A stretch of 64,000 nucleotides of DNA from Cyanophora paradoxa. Lineage: Eukaryota > Glaucocystophyceae > Cyanophorales > Cyanophoraceae. The notes under the pieces were generated by a model. That model was not told where the DNA came from. It saw nothing but the letters and a program-made list of their open reading frames with translations, and searched no databases. Location of the stretch: the NCBI GenBank assembly GCA_004431415.1, contig QPMI01000239.1, forward strand, positions 48,764-112,763. The letters are read 5' to 3'. Positions 55,025 through 64,000 of the stretch are shown here, piece after piece; within the stretch, counting starts at the first letter, position 1; every line of letters starts with the position of its first letter. A program made the translations under genes and the position numbers.

Positions 55025-55198
55025 GGCGCCGGCCAGACAGGCTAGCTGCCAGTAGCTGGCCAGATAGATGCAACAACGTCGCGCTAGGCGCGACGCTGCT
55101 CTGAGCGGTTGGGGACCCCTGCGACGACAGTACCCCGCTGCTTCCCGCGCGAACTCCGCCGAGCGAAACCAGCGAGAGCAGACGCACGCAGCGCATCG
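55025..55198. promoter_or_regulatory. 174-base bidirectional spacer
   Basis: It separates the F-box start (55024, minus) from the proposed start at 55199 (plus). No known element is recognised. Confidence 0.35.
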
Positions 55199-57319
55199 AT
55201 GCGATCTGCCTTCTTTCCGGGGGATGATCCCGAACCCGCCAGGAGGAGGCCGAGGTGCGACGCGCGTGGCCGCGCGGCCGAACGACGCCCGCTGACCGCG
55301 ACGTAGCCCCTCGCGCATCCCGAAACCAGTGTCCAAGCCGAAGAGGACGACGGCGGTCGCCCCGGCCACCGTCGCTCGCAAAACTCTTTCGCGGTTAGCT
55401 CGTCCTCCCTCGCCGCGCCGCCGCGTGTCGTCGAGTGCCAACGGCGAGCAGGCCTATCAAGAATTACTCTGACCTGATCGAGCTGCTTCCGGAGGAGCCG
55501 CGGAAGGGCACCCTTGCCGCCGCGTTTGCAGCGTGGGACGCCGGCGAGGATGAGGACGTGCCGAGCTCCTCGCCGCCCCCGGTGCCGATCCCGCGCGCTG
55601 CATGCGAGGAGGCTGCGCCCCCTGCACGGGAAAGGTTGCGGCAGTCCGCCTCTGGGGCAGCCGTGCACCGCGCCGAGCCGGCTCCGCATCTCAAACCCGA
55701 GCCAGCGCCTCTCCAGCGATCGCAGAGCCCAGATCTGTCTCGCGTGACGCCCGCGGAGGCTCGCCAGCCCGCCGCGCCCCAACGCAGCCAGCGGAGCGCG
55801 GAATCGATTGCCGCGGCGGCGGCAGCCCTTGCGGACACGTACCCAGCCCCCGTCCGCCGCTCGCACACCGTACCCGACAGCTTCCCATCATACCCTCCTT
55901 CCCTGGCCTCCTCCCTATCCCTCCCGCCCTTTGCTTCGGCGAAGCGCGCCCCTTCGGGCCCGGCGAGCGTCGCGGGGGCGGCGCACCCGCACCCGCACCC
56001 GTACCCACAGGCGGCGGTGCCGGTTCCGGCGGGTATGGCGTGGCCCTGGATGCAGTGGTGTGCCCCGCCAATGGCCAAGGCGGGCCGGGGGTACGTCCTC
56101 GTCAACCCCTTCCAGTTTGTCCCACCGGGGGCCCACCCGGCCTACGCCTACGCCGCCCAGCACGTGCTGCCCCCTGGCGCCTTCCCCGTCCATCCGGCCG
56201 GGCAGCGGACCGCCGCGTGGCCGCACCAGCCGCCGTCCCAGCCGCAGGTGCAGCCCCAGGCGCAGGCGCGGGGTGCGGCGCGGAGGCGGGAGGAGCACGG
56301 GCGGCGGTCGTGCGCGGCGGTGAACACGAGCACGGAGGGGGAGGCCCTCCCGCAGCGGCGGGACGCTTGCGTCGGGACCAGCTTCACCTTCCCCGCCGGC
56401 GCCTTCGCCGCCGCCCTCAAGCAGAGCGTGGACGCCGCGTGCCAGCCGACGCCCCGCGGCGCCGCACCCGCAGAGCCCCCGCAGCCGGCGCCCGCCAGGG
56501 AGGAGCTTCCCAGGGACGAGGCGCCCGGGGCGGAGGACGGGGGCCGGTTGGGGGGCTACGAGGCGGAGCGGCGGCCGGAGGCGGAGCTGGCGGACGTAGA
56601 TGAGGAGGACGGGGACGAGGAGGGCGAGGAGGAGCGGCGGCGGGCGCTCGCGGCGGCGCGTGAGGAGTCGATCCGCGCGCTTCGGGCCGCCCTCGCGGCC
56701 GGCGCCGGCGTCCCCCGTCGGCGGCCAGGGCCCGGAGCCGCCTCCGGGGGCCTACGAGCCGCCCGTCCTCGCCCCCGCCCCCGCAGAGGAGCCGGCGGCG
56801 CCGGCGAGCGCCCCCTTCTCGCCGAGCCGCTCGGCCCCGGCGAGCCGCTCCTCGGCGGCCTTCCCCGCCTCGCGCGAGCCGGCGAGCCCGGCGCCCGCCC
56901 CGCGGCCGCCGCCCTCGGAGGATCCGCCCTCGCCGACCATCGACGAGAGCGTCGCGGCGGCCGCGCTGGCGCGCCCGCCGGCGCTGCGCTCCTGCCCGCG
57001 GCGGGCGCCGGCGGCGGCGGAGGCGCGGGCGGCGGCATGGGGCCCGCCGTCGAAGGGCCGCGGGGCCGCCCTCGAGGTCCCCCGCATCCGCTACGTGCCC
57101 CTCTCCGACGACGACGACGACTCCGGCGCCGGCAGCGGCGGCGAGGAGGGGCCGGCGGCGGCCCTCGCGGCGCCCCAGTGGGCGATGCGGCGGCACCGGG
57201 GGGAGGCGGGGCGGGGCTGGCAGCCGGCCTCGCGCCTCTGCTCCGACCCCCGCTTCGCCGCGGACGACGAGGACGAGGACGGCCTCCTCTCCGTCCGCCT
57301 CACCGTCCCCACCCGTTAG
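55199..57319 (+). CDS. Large disordered protein, unknown
   Basis: Exon 1 (55199-55254, MRSAFFPGDDPEPARRR) joins in phase across a 197-base intron to PIKNYSDLIELLPEEPRKG, a short helix-forming motif that may bind a partner. The remainder is low complexity: Pro/Ala/Ser/Gln-rich with a His/Pro tract (AHPHPHPYPQ), a hydrophobic patch (GMAWPWMQWCAPPM, YVLVNPFQFVPPG), a C-terminal acidic stretch (YVPLSDDDDDSG) and DDEDEDGLLSVRLTVPTR at the end. Between about 56590 and 56725 the reading frame changes. An intron must lie there, but I cannot fix its donor; the acceptor GGCCAG near 56728 is plausible. LPEEP with long disorder resembles scaffold or RNA-binding regulators, but no family is recognised. 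Confidence 0.55.
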
Positions 57320-57511
57320 CCCCGTCCCGGTCGCGGCGCCCGCCCCGCCCGCCGGCCTCTCTAGCAGTCTTTAAAGATCGCCTCTGCTGTGCGCGGCCGG
57401 CGCTCGGGGGCTCGCTTGCCTTGCGCACTGGGGAAATCCAGATGCGAGCTTTCCTGGTTTCTAAACTTCTACTCTGAACTACTAAAAGAAGAGAGAGGAC
57501 GAGGGGCAATA
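57320..57511. other. Convergent 3' spacer
   Basis: It lies between the disordered-protein gene and the 3' end of the SPRING gene. No feature is recognised. Confidence 0.3.
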
Positions 57512-58425
57512 CTATATGAGCGGCTTTTTCCCCGCTGCGGGCGCAGCGGGAGCGGCGGGTGCGGCGGCCGGCTCGGCGGGTTTGGAAGTGGGGGGCTTGA
57601 AGACGGGCCCGAGCTTGGAGTAGCAGTACTTGCGCTCGTCGATGTAGCCGTTCTCGTGGACGACGCTCTTCCCGTTCGTGCGGCACTTGAGCGCGCAGAA
57701 GTCGAACGTCTCCTTGATCCCCTTGAAGAGGGTCCCCTTCCCCAGCGAGTCCCACACGCCCGATATGCTCTCTTTCTGCTGGCGCCCGTCAGGCGCCGCG
57801 GGCGGGGACTGGTTCCGGGGCGCGCAGGGCGGAGCGCACGTTCTCGGGTTTTTGGCAGCACGATACGCAGACCTCGTAGATGTCGCAGCAGCCATCGGCG
57901 CAGCCTTTGCAGGTGTGCTTATCAAAAGCGGGCGTCTCCTGGCAGCATTCGGAGCGGCCCCAGTCCACATCCTCGCGATTGCAGACGCGACCTGCCGGAA
58001 GCAGTCAATATGCGCATTCAATCAGCAGCGGCGGGGGCGGCGCGCGGCGAGCACGGGTTGGTGGGCGCTCTGAAAGCTCTGTGGGAGATCTGGGGTGGCG
58101 CGGGCAGCGCACCCCGGTCGTCCGCTATGTACAGCTGACCCTGCATCGTGTTCTTGCAGTGCCCGTCGATGGGGGAGCTCGTTTTCCGCTTCCCCGGGTT
58201 CGCTGGCTTCGCCGCCGCCGCTGCGCTCGCGGTCTCCCCCGCCTTGACTCCTATCCGCCCGCTAAGCTCGCCCGTCGCTTCCCCAGCGCTGAAGGGGCTG
58301 CCCGCGCGCTGCGAGCTGACGCTGTCGAGGTCCAGCACCGACGCGTAGTACATCAGACCAACGAGGAGGACGAAGAGCAGCAGCGCGAGCCTTCGCCATC
58401 GCCTCACGGCGGCGAGGGCGAGCAT
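57512..58425 (-). CDS. SPRING1: SPRING (C12orf49 / DUF2054) family protein, SREBP pathway regulator
   Basis: In animals SPRING is a Golgi type II membrane protein needed for S1P-dependent cleavage of SREBP. Exon 1 from the ATG at 58425 gives a basic start and one membrane anchor (RRLALLLFVLLVGLMYYAS), a luminal stalk and the family motif HCKNTMQGQLYIADDRG. Exon 2, in phase, gives the Cys-rich core RVCNREDVDWGRSECCQE, then HTCKGCADGCCDIYEVCVSC, matching the family's CCxxC...GCCxxYExCVSCC. Exon 3 gives VWDSLGKGTLFKGIKETFDF, then CALKCRTNGKSVVHENGYID and ERKYCYSK, matching the family's CLAKCRTxSxSVxHEN and KYCY. The length of about 225 residues is close to the human protein's, with an extra Pro/Ala tail. 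All core Cys appear to be kept. No other SREBP pathway gene is in the window, so its client here is unknown. Confidence 0.88.
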
Positions 58426-58485
58426 CGAGCTCGCTGGCGTTTACTGTGTACCCCCGACAAGCGGGGGTAGGCGCTCCTTAGTGGA
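58426..58485. promoter_or_regulatory. 60-base bidirectional spacer with a GC hairpin
   Basis: It separates the SPRING and GCN1 start codons. An 8-base perfect inverted repeat (TACCCCCG at 58449-58456, CGGGGGTA at 58462-58469, loop ACAAG) lies 17 bases before the GCN1 ATG and could fold in the GCN1 5' UTR. Confidence 0.5.
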
Positions 58486-61400
58486 ATGTCAGACAGCGGG
58501 AGCGACGTGGAGGAGCGGCGGGAGGACGGTCCCGCCGCTCAGGAGGTGGTGGAGAGGGAGGAAGATGAGTCGCCCGCGTTCTTCGACCCGACGTCATGCT
58601 CTATTGAGGAGGCGTTGGATCACGCCGAAGCACACGTTTCGGCTTCGTCTCTGAAGCGTCGGCTGTCCGTCTTCCGCCAGGTGCTGCCCGCGATCCCGCC
58701 GAAGGAAGGTGCGAGCCATGCAGCCTTCGCGCACGTCGCGGGCGCGGGATCGCGTGAGCGCTCGAAGCTGTACGACTGACGTATGACCGCGCAGGGTTCG
58801 CTCCTCCGGCCATCCTGCGTATGATCGACGTGATCTACGCGACCCTGCACTCGTACCGCCGGCGGGAGGAAGAGATTGCGGTGGAATCGTGCATTCGCGC
58901 GCTCGCGACAGCCAGCAAGGAGTTCACGGGCGGCTTCCTCAAGCGCCTCAGCACTGTCGCCGTGCCCTTCGTCGCGGCCCCTGCAATCAACCAGCACGAG
59001 CACGTTAGGCTCGCGTTGCTCCGCTGGTCGGTGGCGGCCTCGGAGCCGCGCTTCGCGGAGGTCTCGGGGGCGGCGGCGCTCTTCTCGGGCCTCGCCGCGA
59101 CGCAGTGCGCCCTCGTCGCGGGGCTCGCCCTCTCCTCGCGGCACCGCCGCACCGCCACCACGCTCACAATGACCCGCTTCTTCACGCGGGTGCGCCCCGC
59201 CCCGCCCCCGCCCCGCCGTCCCCGACCGGGGCGTGCGGGGCAGGTGCCGGAGGCGGTGGAGGCGTACGCGAAGCGGGTGACGGCGGGAGACCTGGCGGCC
59301 GGCTCCAGCGCGATGGCGGGCGTGCTCCTGCAGCACCTCACCCACGCTGGCGGCGCCGAGCTCTTCGCGAAGCACAAGGCCCGCCCCGCGCCCCGCGCCC
59401 CGCGCCCCGCCCCGCGGCGTCGCTCACGGCGGCCGCAGAAGGCGCTGCTGGACTACTACGTGGAGAAGGTCGTCTCGGCGACGGGCAAGCTGACGCAGGC
59501 GGAGCGCGGCTCGTGGGGCCCGCTCCTGCGCAGCCTGAGCCCCGGCGAGTTCGCCGAGCTCCTCATGCCGGCCTTCGCGCGCGCCCTCAAGCGCAACCCC
59601 GAGACGTGCGCCCGCCCCGCCGCCCCGCCGCGCCGCGCTCCGGGCGCTCGAATGAGCGGGGGCCGGGGGGCGCAGGGTGCTGGAGACGCTGCTGGCGGCG
59701 GCGCCGCAGCTGAACGTGGACCTCTCGGCGCACTTCCAGAAGGAGTTCCTGGCGCCGGCCATCGGGGCGCTGCGGGCGGCCAAGGCCGCCGACGACCCCT
59801 CGCGGGGGACGACGGCGGCCCTGGTGCGCGCCCTCGCCGCCCAGTCGACGGAGCCGGCGGCGCTCGGCAAGTGCCTCGACGACCTCGTCGCCGCCCTCAA
59901 CGGCGCCGGCGGGGCCCTCCCCTACTGGTACCAGCGCGCCGCCCTCCTCGACGGCGTCCAGGCCCTCGCCGCCTCCCCGCTCGGCAAGGTCCGCCCCGCC
60001 GCCTCCCTGCGCCCCTCTTCCCACCGCCCTCCCGCGCGAGGATGCACGTAAAATTAGCTCTATCCGAACCGCCGCGCCTCGTGCGCGAGCGTTGCGGCCA
60101 CTCTTTACCTGAGCGCCCCGAAGCCCCCGCCCCGCCCCGCCCCGCCACTCCCCGCCCCGCCGCCTCCGACGCCGGCCGCGGGGGCGCAGGCGGCGATGGA
60201 GCCGCTGGCGACGAAGGCGGTGGCGGCGCTCTCGGCCTTCTACGGGAAGGAGGCGCACGAGGAGGCGCGGGCGGCGGCGGTGGCGGCCCTCACCGCCTGG
60301 CTCGCCAAGCTCCGCTCGCTCGGCCCCGACGTCCTCAAGCTCTACCAGGCCGGCATCAAGCCCGACGCCAAGGAGCCCGTCCGCCGGTGCGCCCCGGCCC
60401 CGCCGCGCGCGCCCCGAGGGAGGGGCCGACGCCGCGGCCCCGCCGCAGGGCGTTCCTGGCGTCGCTGCACGCGCTGTGCGCGGCCGGCGAGGAGGCGAAG
60501 GCGCAGACGGCGGCGCTGGCGCCCGAGCTCGCCGCGCTCGTCCAGCTGGGCGCCACGAGGCCGGCCGCCCGCGCCGACGCCCTCTCCGCCGCCCGCGTCC
60601 TCCTCCTCGTCTCCGCGGCCGACCCCAAGGCCGGCGAGAAGCTCAAGCCCGACGCCCTCTTCGCCGCCCTCTTCCCCGCCATGGCCGCCCCCGCACCCGC
60701 CCCCGCAGCCGCAGCCGCAGCCTCCGCCCCCGCCGCTGCCGCCAAGGGCGGCGCCGCCGCCGCCGCCAAGGGCGCCCCCGCCGCCGCCGCCAAGGGTGCT
60801 CCTGCCGCCGCCGCCAAGGGCGGCAAGCCGACCCCGGCCCCCGCGCCGGCCCCCGCCCCGGCCCCCGCCCCGGCGGCTCCGGCGGCGGCGGCGGGTGGGG
60901 AGAAGAAGGAGGAGGAGGGCGAGGAGAAGCGGAAGCAGCGGGAGGACCACGAGCCGAAGGAGATCGCCGTCCTCCAGTGCGAGGTGCCCGGGGCCCTGGA
61001 GGGCGGGCGGGAGCGGCGGGGGCGGGGCGGGGCCTCACGGGCCCCCGGCAGGTGGTGGACCTGCTGCTCCGCCTGCAGCCGGCGACGTACGAGAAGGCCG
61101 ACCCCAGGCTCCTCCAGTCCGCCCCGGCCCCCGCCCCCCTCCTCCCCCCCGCTGAGGCGGCGGGCAGGCAGCTGCACGGCGCGCTGGCGGGGCAGCTGAC
61201 GCACAGCGCGTGGGAGGTCCGCAAGGCCGCCTCGCGCCTCATCGCGGCGCACGAGGCGGCGTACCCCGCCCTCGGCGCCGCCATCGTCTCCTCCCTCCTC
61301 GACGTCATCCGCGCGGTGCGAGCCGCTCTCTCGGGCCCCCGCCGCGCGCGGGGGCCGGGGCCGAGCGGGGCGCAGCAATTCCCGACGGTGACGGCGGCGT

Positions 61401-64000
61401 CGGAGGCGGTGTCGGAGGAGACGCGGCGGGCCTTCTGCACGGCCCTCGTCACCGCCGTCTACGTGGAGCCGACCCCCGAGCTCGTCCCCCTCCTCCTCCT
61501 CGCCTCCCACCACCCCGCCCTCGCCGACGTCCCCCACGGCGCCCGCCCGGGCAAGCCGGCCCCGCTCGTCTGGCGCCGCCTCTGCCGCCGCTACGGGCGC
61601 GCCCTCCTGCTCGGCCTCAAGCACTCGGCGGAGGCGGTGGCGGCGGCGATCTTCGGGCCCCACGGCCTCGCCAGCGAGTTCGAGAGCGAGCGCGCGGGGG
61701 CGCTCGCGGCGCTGCAGACGGCGACGCACGACGAGTACGACGGGACGGCGGCCGCCGTGCTCCCGCGCCTCCTCGCCGGCCTCGACCCCGCCGGCGTCGC
61801 CGCCGTCTCCGAGTACGACCTCGCCGTCTTCCGGACCCCCGAGGGCCAGCTCCTCGAGGACGTCGGCTCCGGCCAGATCGGCATGGTCGTCAAGGACAAG
61901 AACGTCCGGTGCGCCGGACCCGCCGCGCCCCCCCCCCCCCCCCCCCCCCCCCCCCGAGCGCTCTCTGAGGCCGGGCGGGGGCGCAGGCGGTCGCGGGCGG
62001 AGTCGAAGCTCTACTCGGCGGAGGAGGAGAAGTGGGAGGCCGAGATCCGCGCCGAGATCGAGCGCAAGAAGCAGGGCGGCAAGGTCCAGGTGCCCCGCCC
62101 CGCCGCACCCGGCACCGGCGCGACGCCCGGCTCTGCTCACCCGCCGCGGCGGCAGATCAGCCCGCAGGAGGAGGCGCGGCGGATGCAGGCGGCCAAGGAG
62201 GCCTCCATCCGGGCCCGCGTCTCCGCCATGCACCGCAAGGTCGACATCTTCCTCCAGGTGCGCCCCGCCAGCGCGAGGTCACGGGGCCGCGCCTGAGGGC
62301 CGCCAGGCGGTGGAGGCGATGGCGCACGCGAACGCGGACGAGCTGCAGGGGGCGCTGCCGCAGCTGCTGCCGCCGCTGCTCGTCCTGGGCGACAACCCCC
62401 TCTGCGCGCCGCGCGTATGGGAGGTCATGCCCTCCGTCGCCGCCTGCATCTCGCGGCCGCTGCGGCCCCTCGCGCCGCTGCTGGCGCGGGCGCTGCAGGC
62501 CGTCAAGTGCCGCTGCGAGCCCCTCTCTCCCGTCGCCTTCCCCCGCTCCGACGGGATCGCGATGGCGCAGACCCTCCTCAAGCGCGTCGAGGCCGGCCTG
62601 GGCGGCGTGCCCCTCCCGGGCCCCTCCTACTCGCTCCTCTTCCCCGTGCTGGAGGACGCGGTGGCGGGGCGCCCCGCGAGGTACAGCGCGGCGGCGCAGG
62701 AGTCGGCGATGGCGCTGCTGGCGCTCCACGCGGCGCACCCGCACCCCGCGCACCCGCTGCGCGCCGAGGCGGCCGCCCTCCTCGCCCTCCTCGCCTCGCA
62801 CCCGACCAAGGCCGACGCGCGCGCCGCCCGCGCCCTCCGCGACCTCGCCCCGGCGCTGGCCGACGAGGCGGCCTGCGGGGAGCTCCTCGAGGGCCTCCTC
62901 AGCAAGTCGCCCCACGTCCGCACCGCCGCCCTCCGCGCCCTCGAGCGCGCCCCGCACGTCCACGAGAAGCGCGTCGAGCCCGACTCGACGACCTCCGCCC
63001 GCGTGCGCCCCGCGCGCCGCGCGCCGCCCTCGCGGGGCGCGGGTGCGACGGGGGCGGGCGGCAGCTGTGGCTGCTGACGTGCGACGAGGAGCCGGCGCTG
63101 GCGGAGCACGCGGGGAAGCTCTGGGAGAAGCTCGGCAGGCCCCTCGGGCCCAACGTCGGCACGTCCCTCGTCGCCCTCCTCCAGTCCGACGTCGCCGGCG
63201 TCCGCTCCGCCGCCGCGCAGGCCCTCGCCAACTCCGTCAAGGCCCTCCCCGACACCGCCAGCCAGGTCCCCCGCGCCCCCGCCCGCCCCGCGCTTCCGAA
63301 GGGGGAGCCGACCGAGGGGGCGGGGCGGGGCAGGTCTACGCGAAGCTCTTCAAGCTCTACATCGACGCGGAGGCGGCGACCAAGGCGGCGCCGGCGGGCC
63401 CCGAGGCGCCGCCGCCGAAGAGCACGACGGGGACGCGCTCCGGGGTGGCGCTGGCGATCAACGCGTGCGGGGAGACGATGCAGGGGAAGGACCTCCCCGT
63501 CGTCTTCACCTTCCTCATCTCCAAGGCCCTCGCCGACGACTCGGACACCGTCCGCACCCAGATGACCCAGGCCCGCCCCGCCCCGCCCCTGCCCGCCCCG
63601 CCGGCTCCCCTGAGGGGGCGCGCAGGCGGGGGTGGCGCTGATCGAGCGGCTGGGCAAGGCGAACGTGCCGCTGCTGCTGCCGATCTTCGAGTCGCAGCTC
63701 GCGAAGGAGGCCAAGTCGGTGGTGGACGACCGCGTGCGCGAGGGCGTCGTCGTCTTCCTCGGCGGCCTCGCCCGCCACCTCCCCCAGGACTCCCCCAAGG
63801 TGCCCCCCGCCGCCCCCGCCCCGGCCCCCGCCCCGCCCCGGCCGAGCGCGCCCTCGCAGGTGCTCGCGGTGGTGGCGCGGCTGGTGGAGGCGCTGAAGAC
63901 GCCCTCGGAGACCGTCCAGCGCGCCGTCGCCGACTGCCTCGCGCCCCTCGTCAAGGCCCGCCCCCGCCCCCGCCCCCGCCCTCTCGCGCCCGGCCCCCGA
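58486..64000 (+). CDS. GCN1: GCN1, N-terminal part (continues beyond the window)
   Basis: GCN1 is a very large HEAT-repeat protein that binds stalled ribosomes and activates the eIF2-alpha kinase GCN2. The start is at 58486 with an acidic leader (MSDSGSDVEERREDGPAAQE). HEAT helices run through about 25 exons. The region AVSEYDLAVFRTPEGQLLED matches the GCN1 TPEG segment. It is followed by the charged linker KLYSAEEEKWEAEIRAEIER and EEARRMQAAKEASIRARVSA, where the family has a similar Lys/Glu-rich linker. Later, STTGTRSGVALAINACGET, DDSDTVRTQMTQ, VPLLLPIFESQLAKEAKSVV, VREGVVVFLGGLARHLPQDS and VLAVVARLVEALKTPSETVQ match the GCN1 region with RAGVALAL and VVxLMGSLAKHL. An Ala/Lys/Pro low-complexity insert (about 60690-60900, AAAAKGAP repeats) is lineage-specific. 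GC-AG introns are at 59379-59438 and 63571-63625. The EF3-like and RWD-binding regions would lie outside the window. Confidence 0.88.

Noticed and set aside
1-64000. CRISPR arrays, tRNA or rRNA genes, transposons
   Set aside because: I saw no regularly spaced direct repeats with unique spacers, no cloverleaf or rRNA core sequence, and no transposase, reverse transcriptase or long terminal repeats. A tRNAscan-SE or RepeatMasker run would be needed to exclude short ones.

Overview
The window looks like a nuclear scaffold from a GC-rich photosynthetic unicellular eukaryote. Genes lie on both strands with no operons and are broken by many introns of about 40-150 bases, usually 50-75. Donors are mostly GTGCG and acceptors GCAG. 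The sense strand of the introns is C-rich (CCCCGCCCC runs), and at least six GC-AG introns keep the reading frame. Gene content is eukaryotic: GCN1, SPT2, an SRA-domain protein, TRIM/MATH, YIPF6-type Yip1, SPRING/DUF2054, F-box, TKL kinase and a class III cyclase. Families typical of plastid-bearing lineages are also present: DUF1350, a cyanobacterial-type FAD amine oxidase and a DUF482 FemAB-like protein. A GC-rich alga such as a haptophyte or pelagophyte would fit, but the clade cannot be fixed from this sequence alone.

Layout. 1-2.4 kb: no gene seen. 2.4-4.6 kb (-): SRA protein with long acidic tracts. 5.4-6.4 kb (+): unknown three-exon gene. 6.6-7.0 kb (-): weak candidate gene. 7.3-9.0 kb (-): TauE/SafE transporter. 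9.5-11.8 kb (-): DUF482 N-acyltransferase-like protein. 11.8-13.8 kb: unresolved. 13.8-20.7 kb (-): fusion of two membrane segments, two PAS domains, an adenylate cyclase and a degenerate phosphodiesterase. 21.4-23.3 kb (+): SPT2. 23.6-24.5 kb (-): unknown protein with a targeting-like N-terminus, facing 24.6-25.2 kb (+), a small one-TM protein. 25.3-25.7 kb (+) and 25.9-26.5 kb (-): unknown proteins. 26.6-27.6 kb (+): Yip1 protein. 28.5-29.8 kb (-): divergent adenylate kinase, facing 29.8-31.8 kb (+) DUF1350. 32.1-34.3 kb (+): FAD oxidoreductase. 34.9-39.4 kb (+): TKL kinase with a duplicated C-terminal module. 39.6-41.9 kb (-): TRIM/MATH. 42.8-47.6 kb (-): large IQ-motif protein. 48.0-52.7 kb (+): armadillo-repeat protein. 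52.8-53.4 kb (+): Pro/His-rich ORF. 53.5-55.0 kb (-): F-box protein, facing 55.2-57.3 kb (+), a disordered protein. 57.5-58.4 kb (-): SPRING homologue, facing 58.5-64.0 kb (+), the N-terminal part of GCN1, which runs off the window.

The genes form no single pathway. Themes are chromatin (SRA, SPT2), stress and lipid sensing (GCN1, SPRING), Golgi traffic (Yip1), signalling (cyclase, kinase) and likely plastid functions (DUF1350, FAD enzyme, SafE). Several pairs are head to head with only 50-175 bp between start codons. The spacers without genes have lower GC and are full of short self-complementary motifs (GCTAGC, GCATGC, CAGCTG, CTTAAG).

Gene models were spliced by hand from reading-frame continuity and family resemblance. 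Starts and some splice sites are provisional. No homology search was possible.
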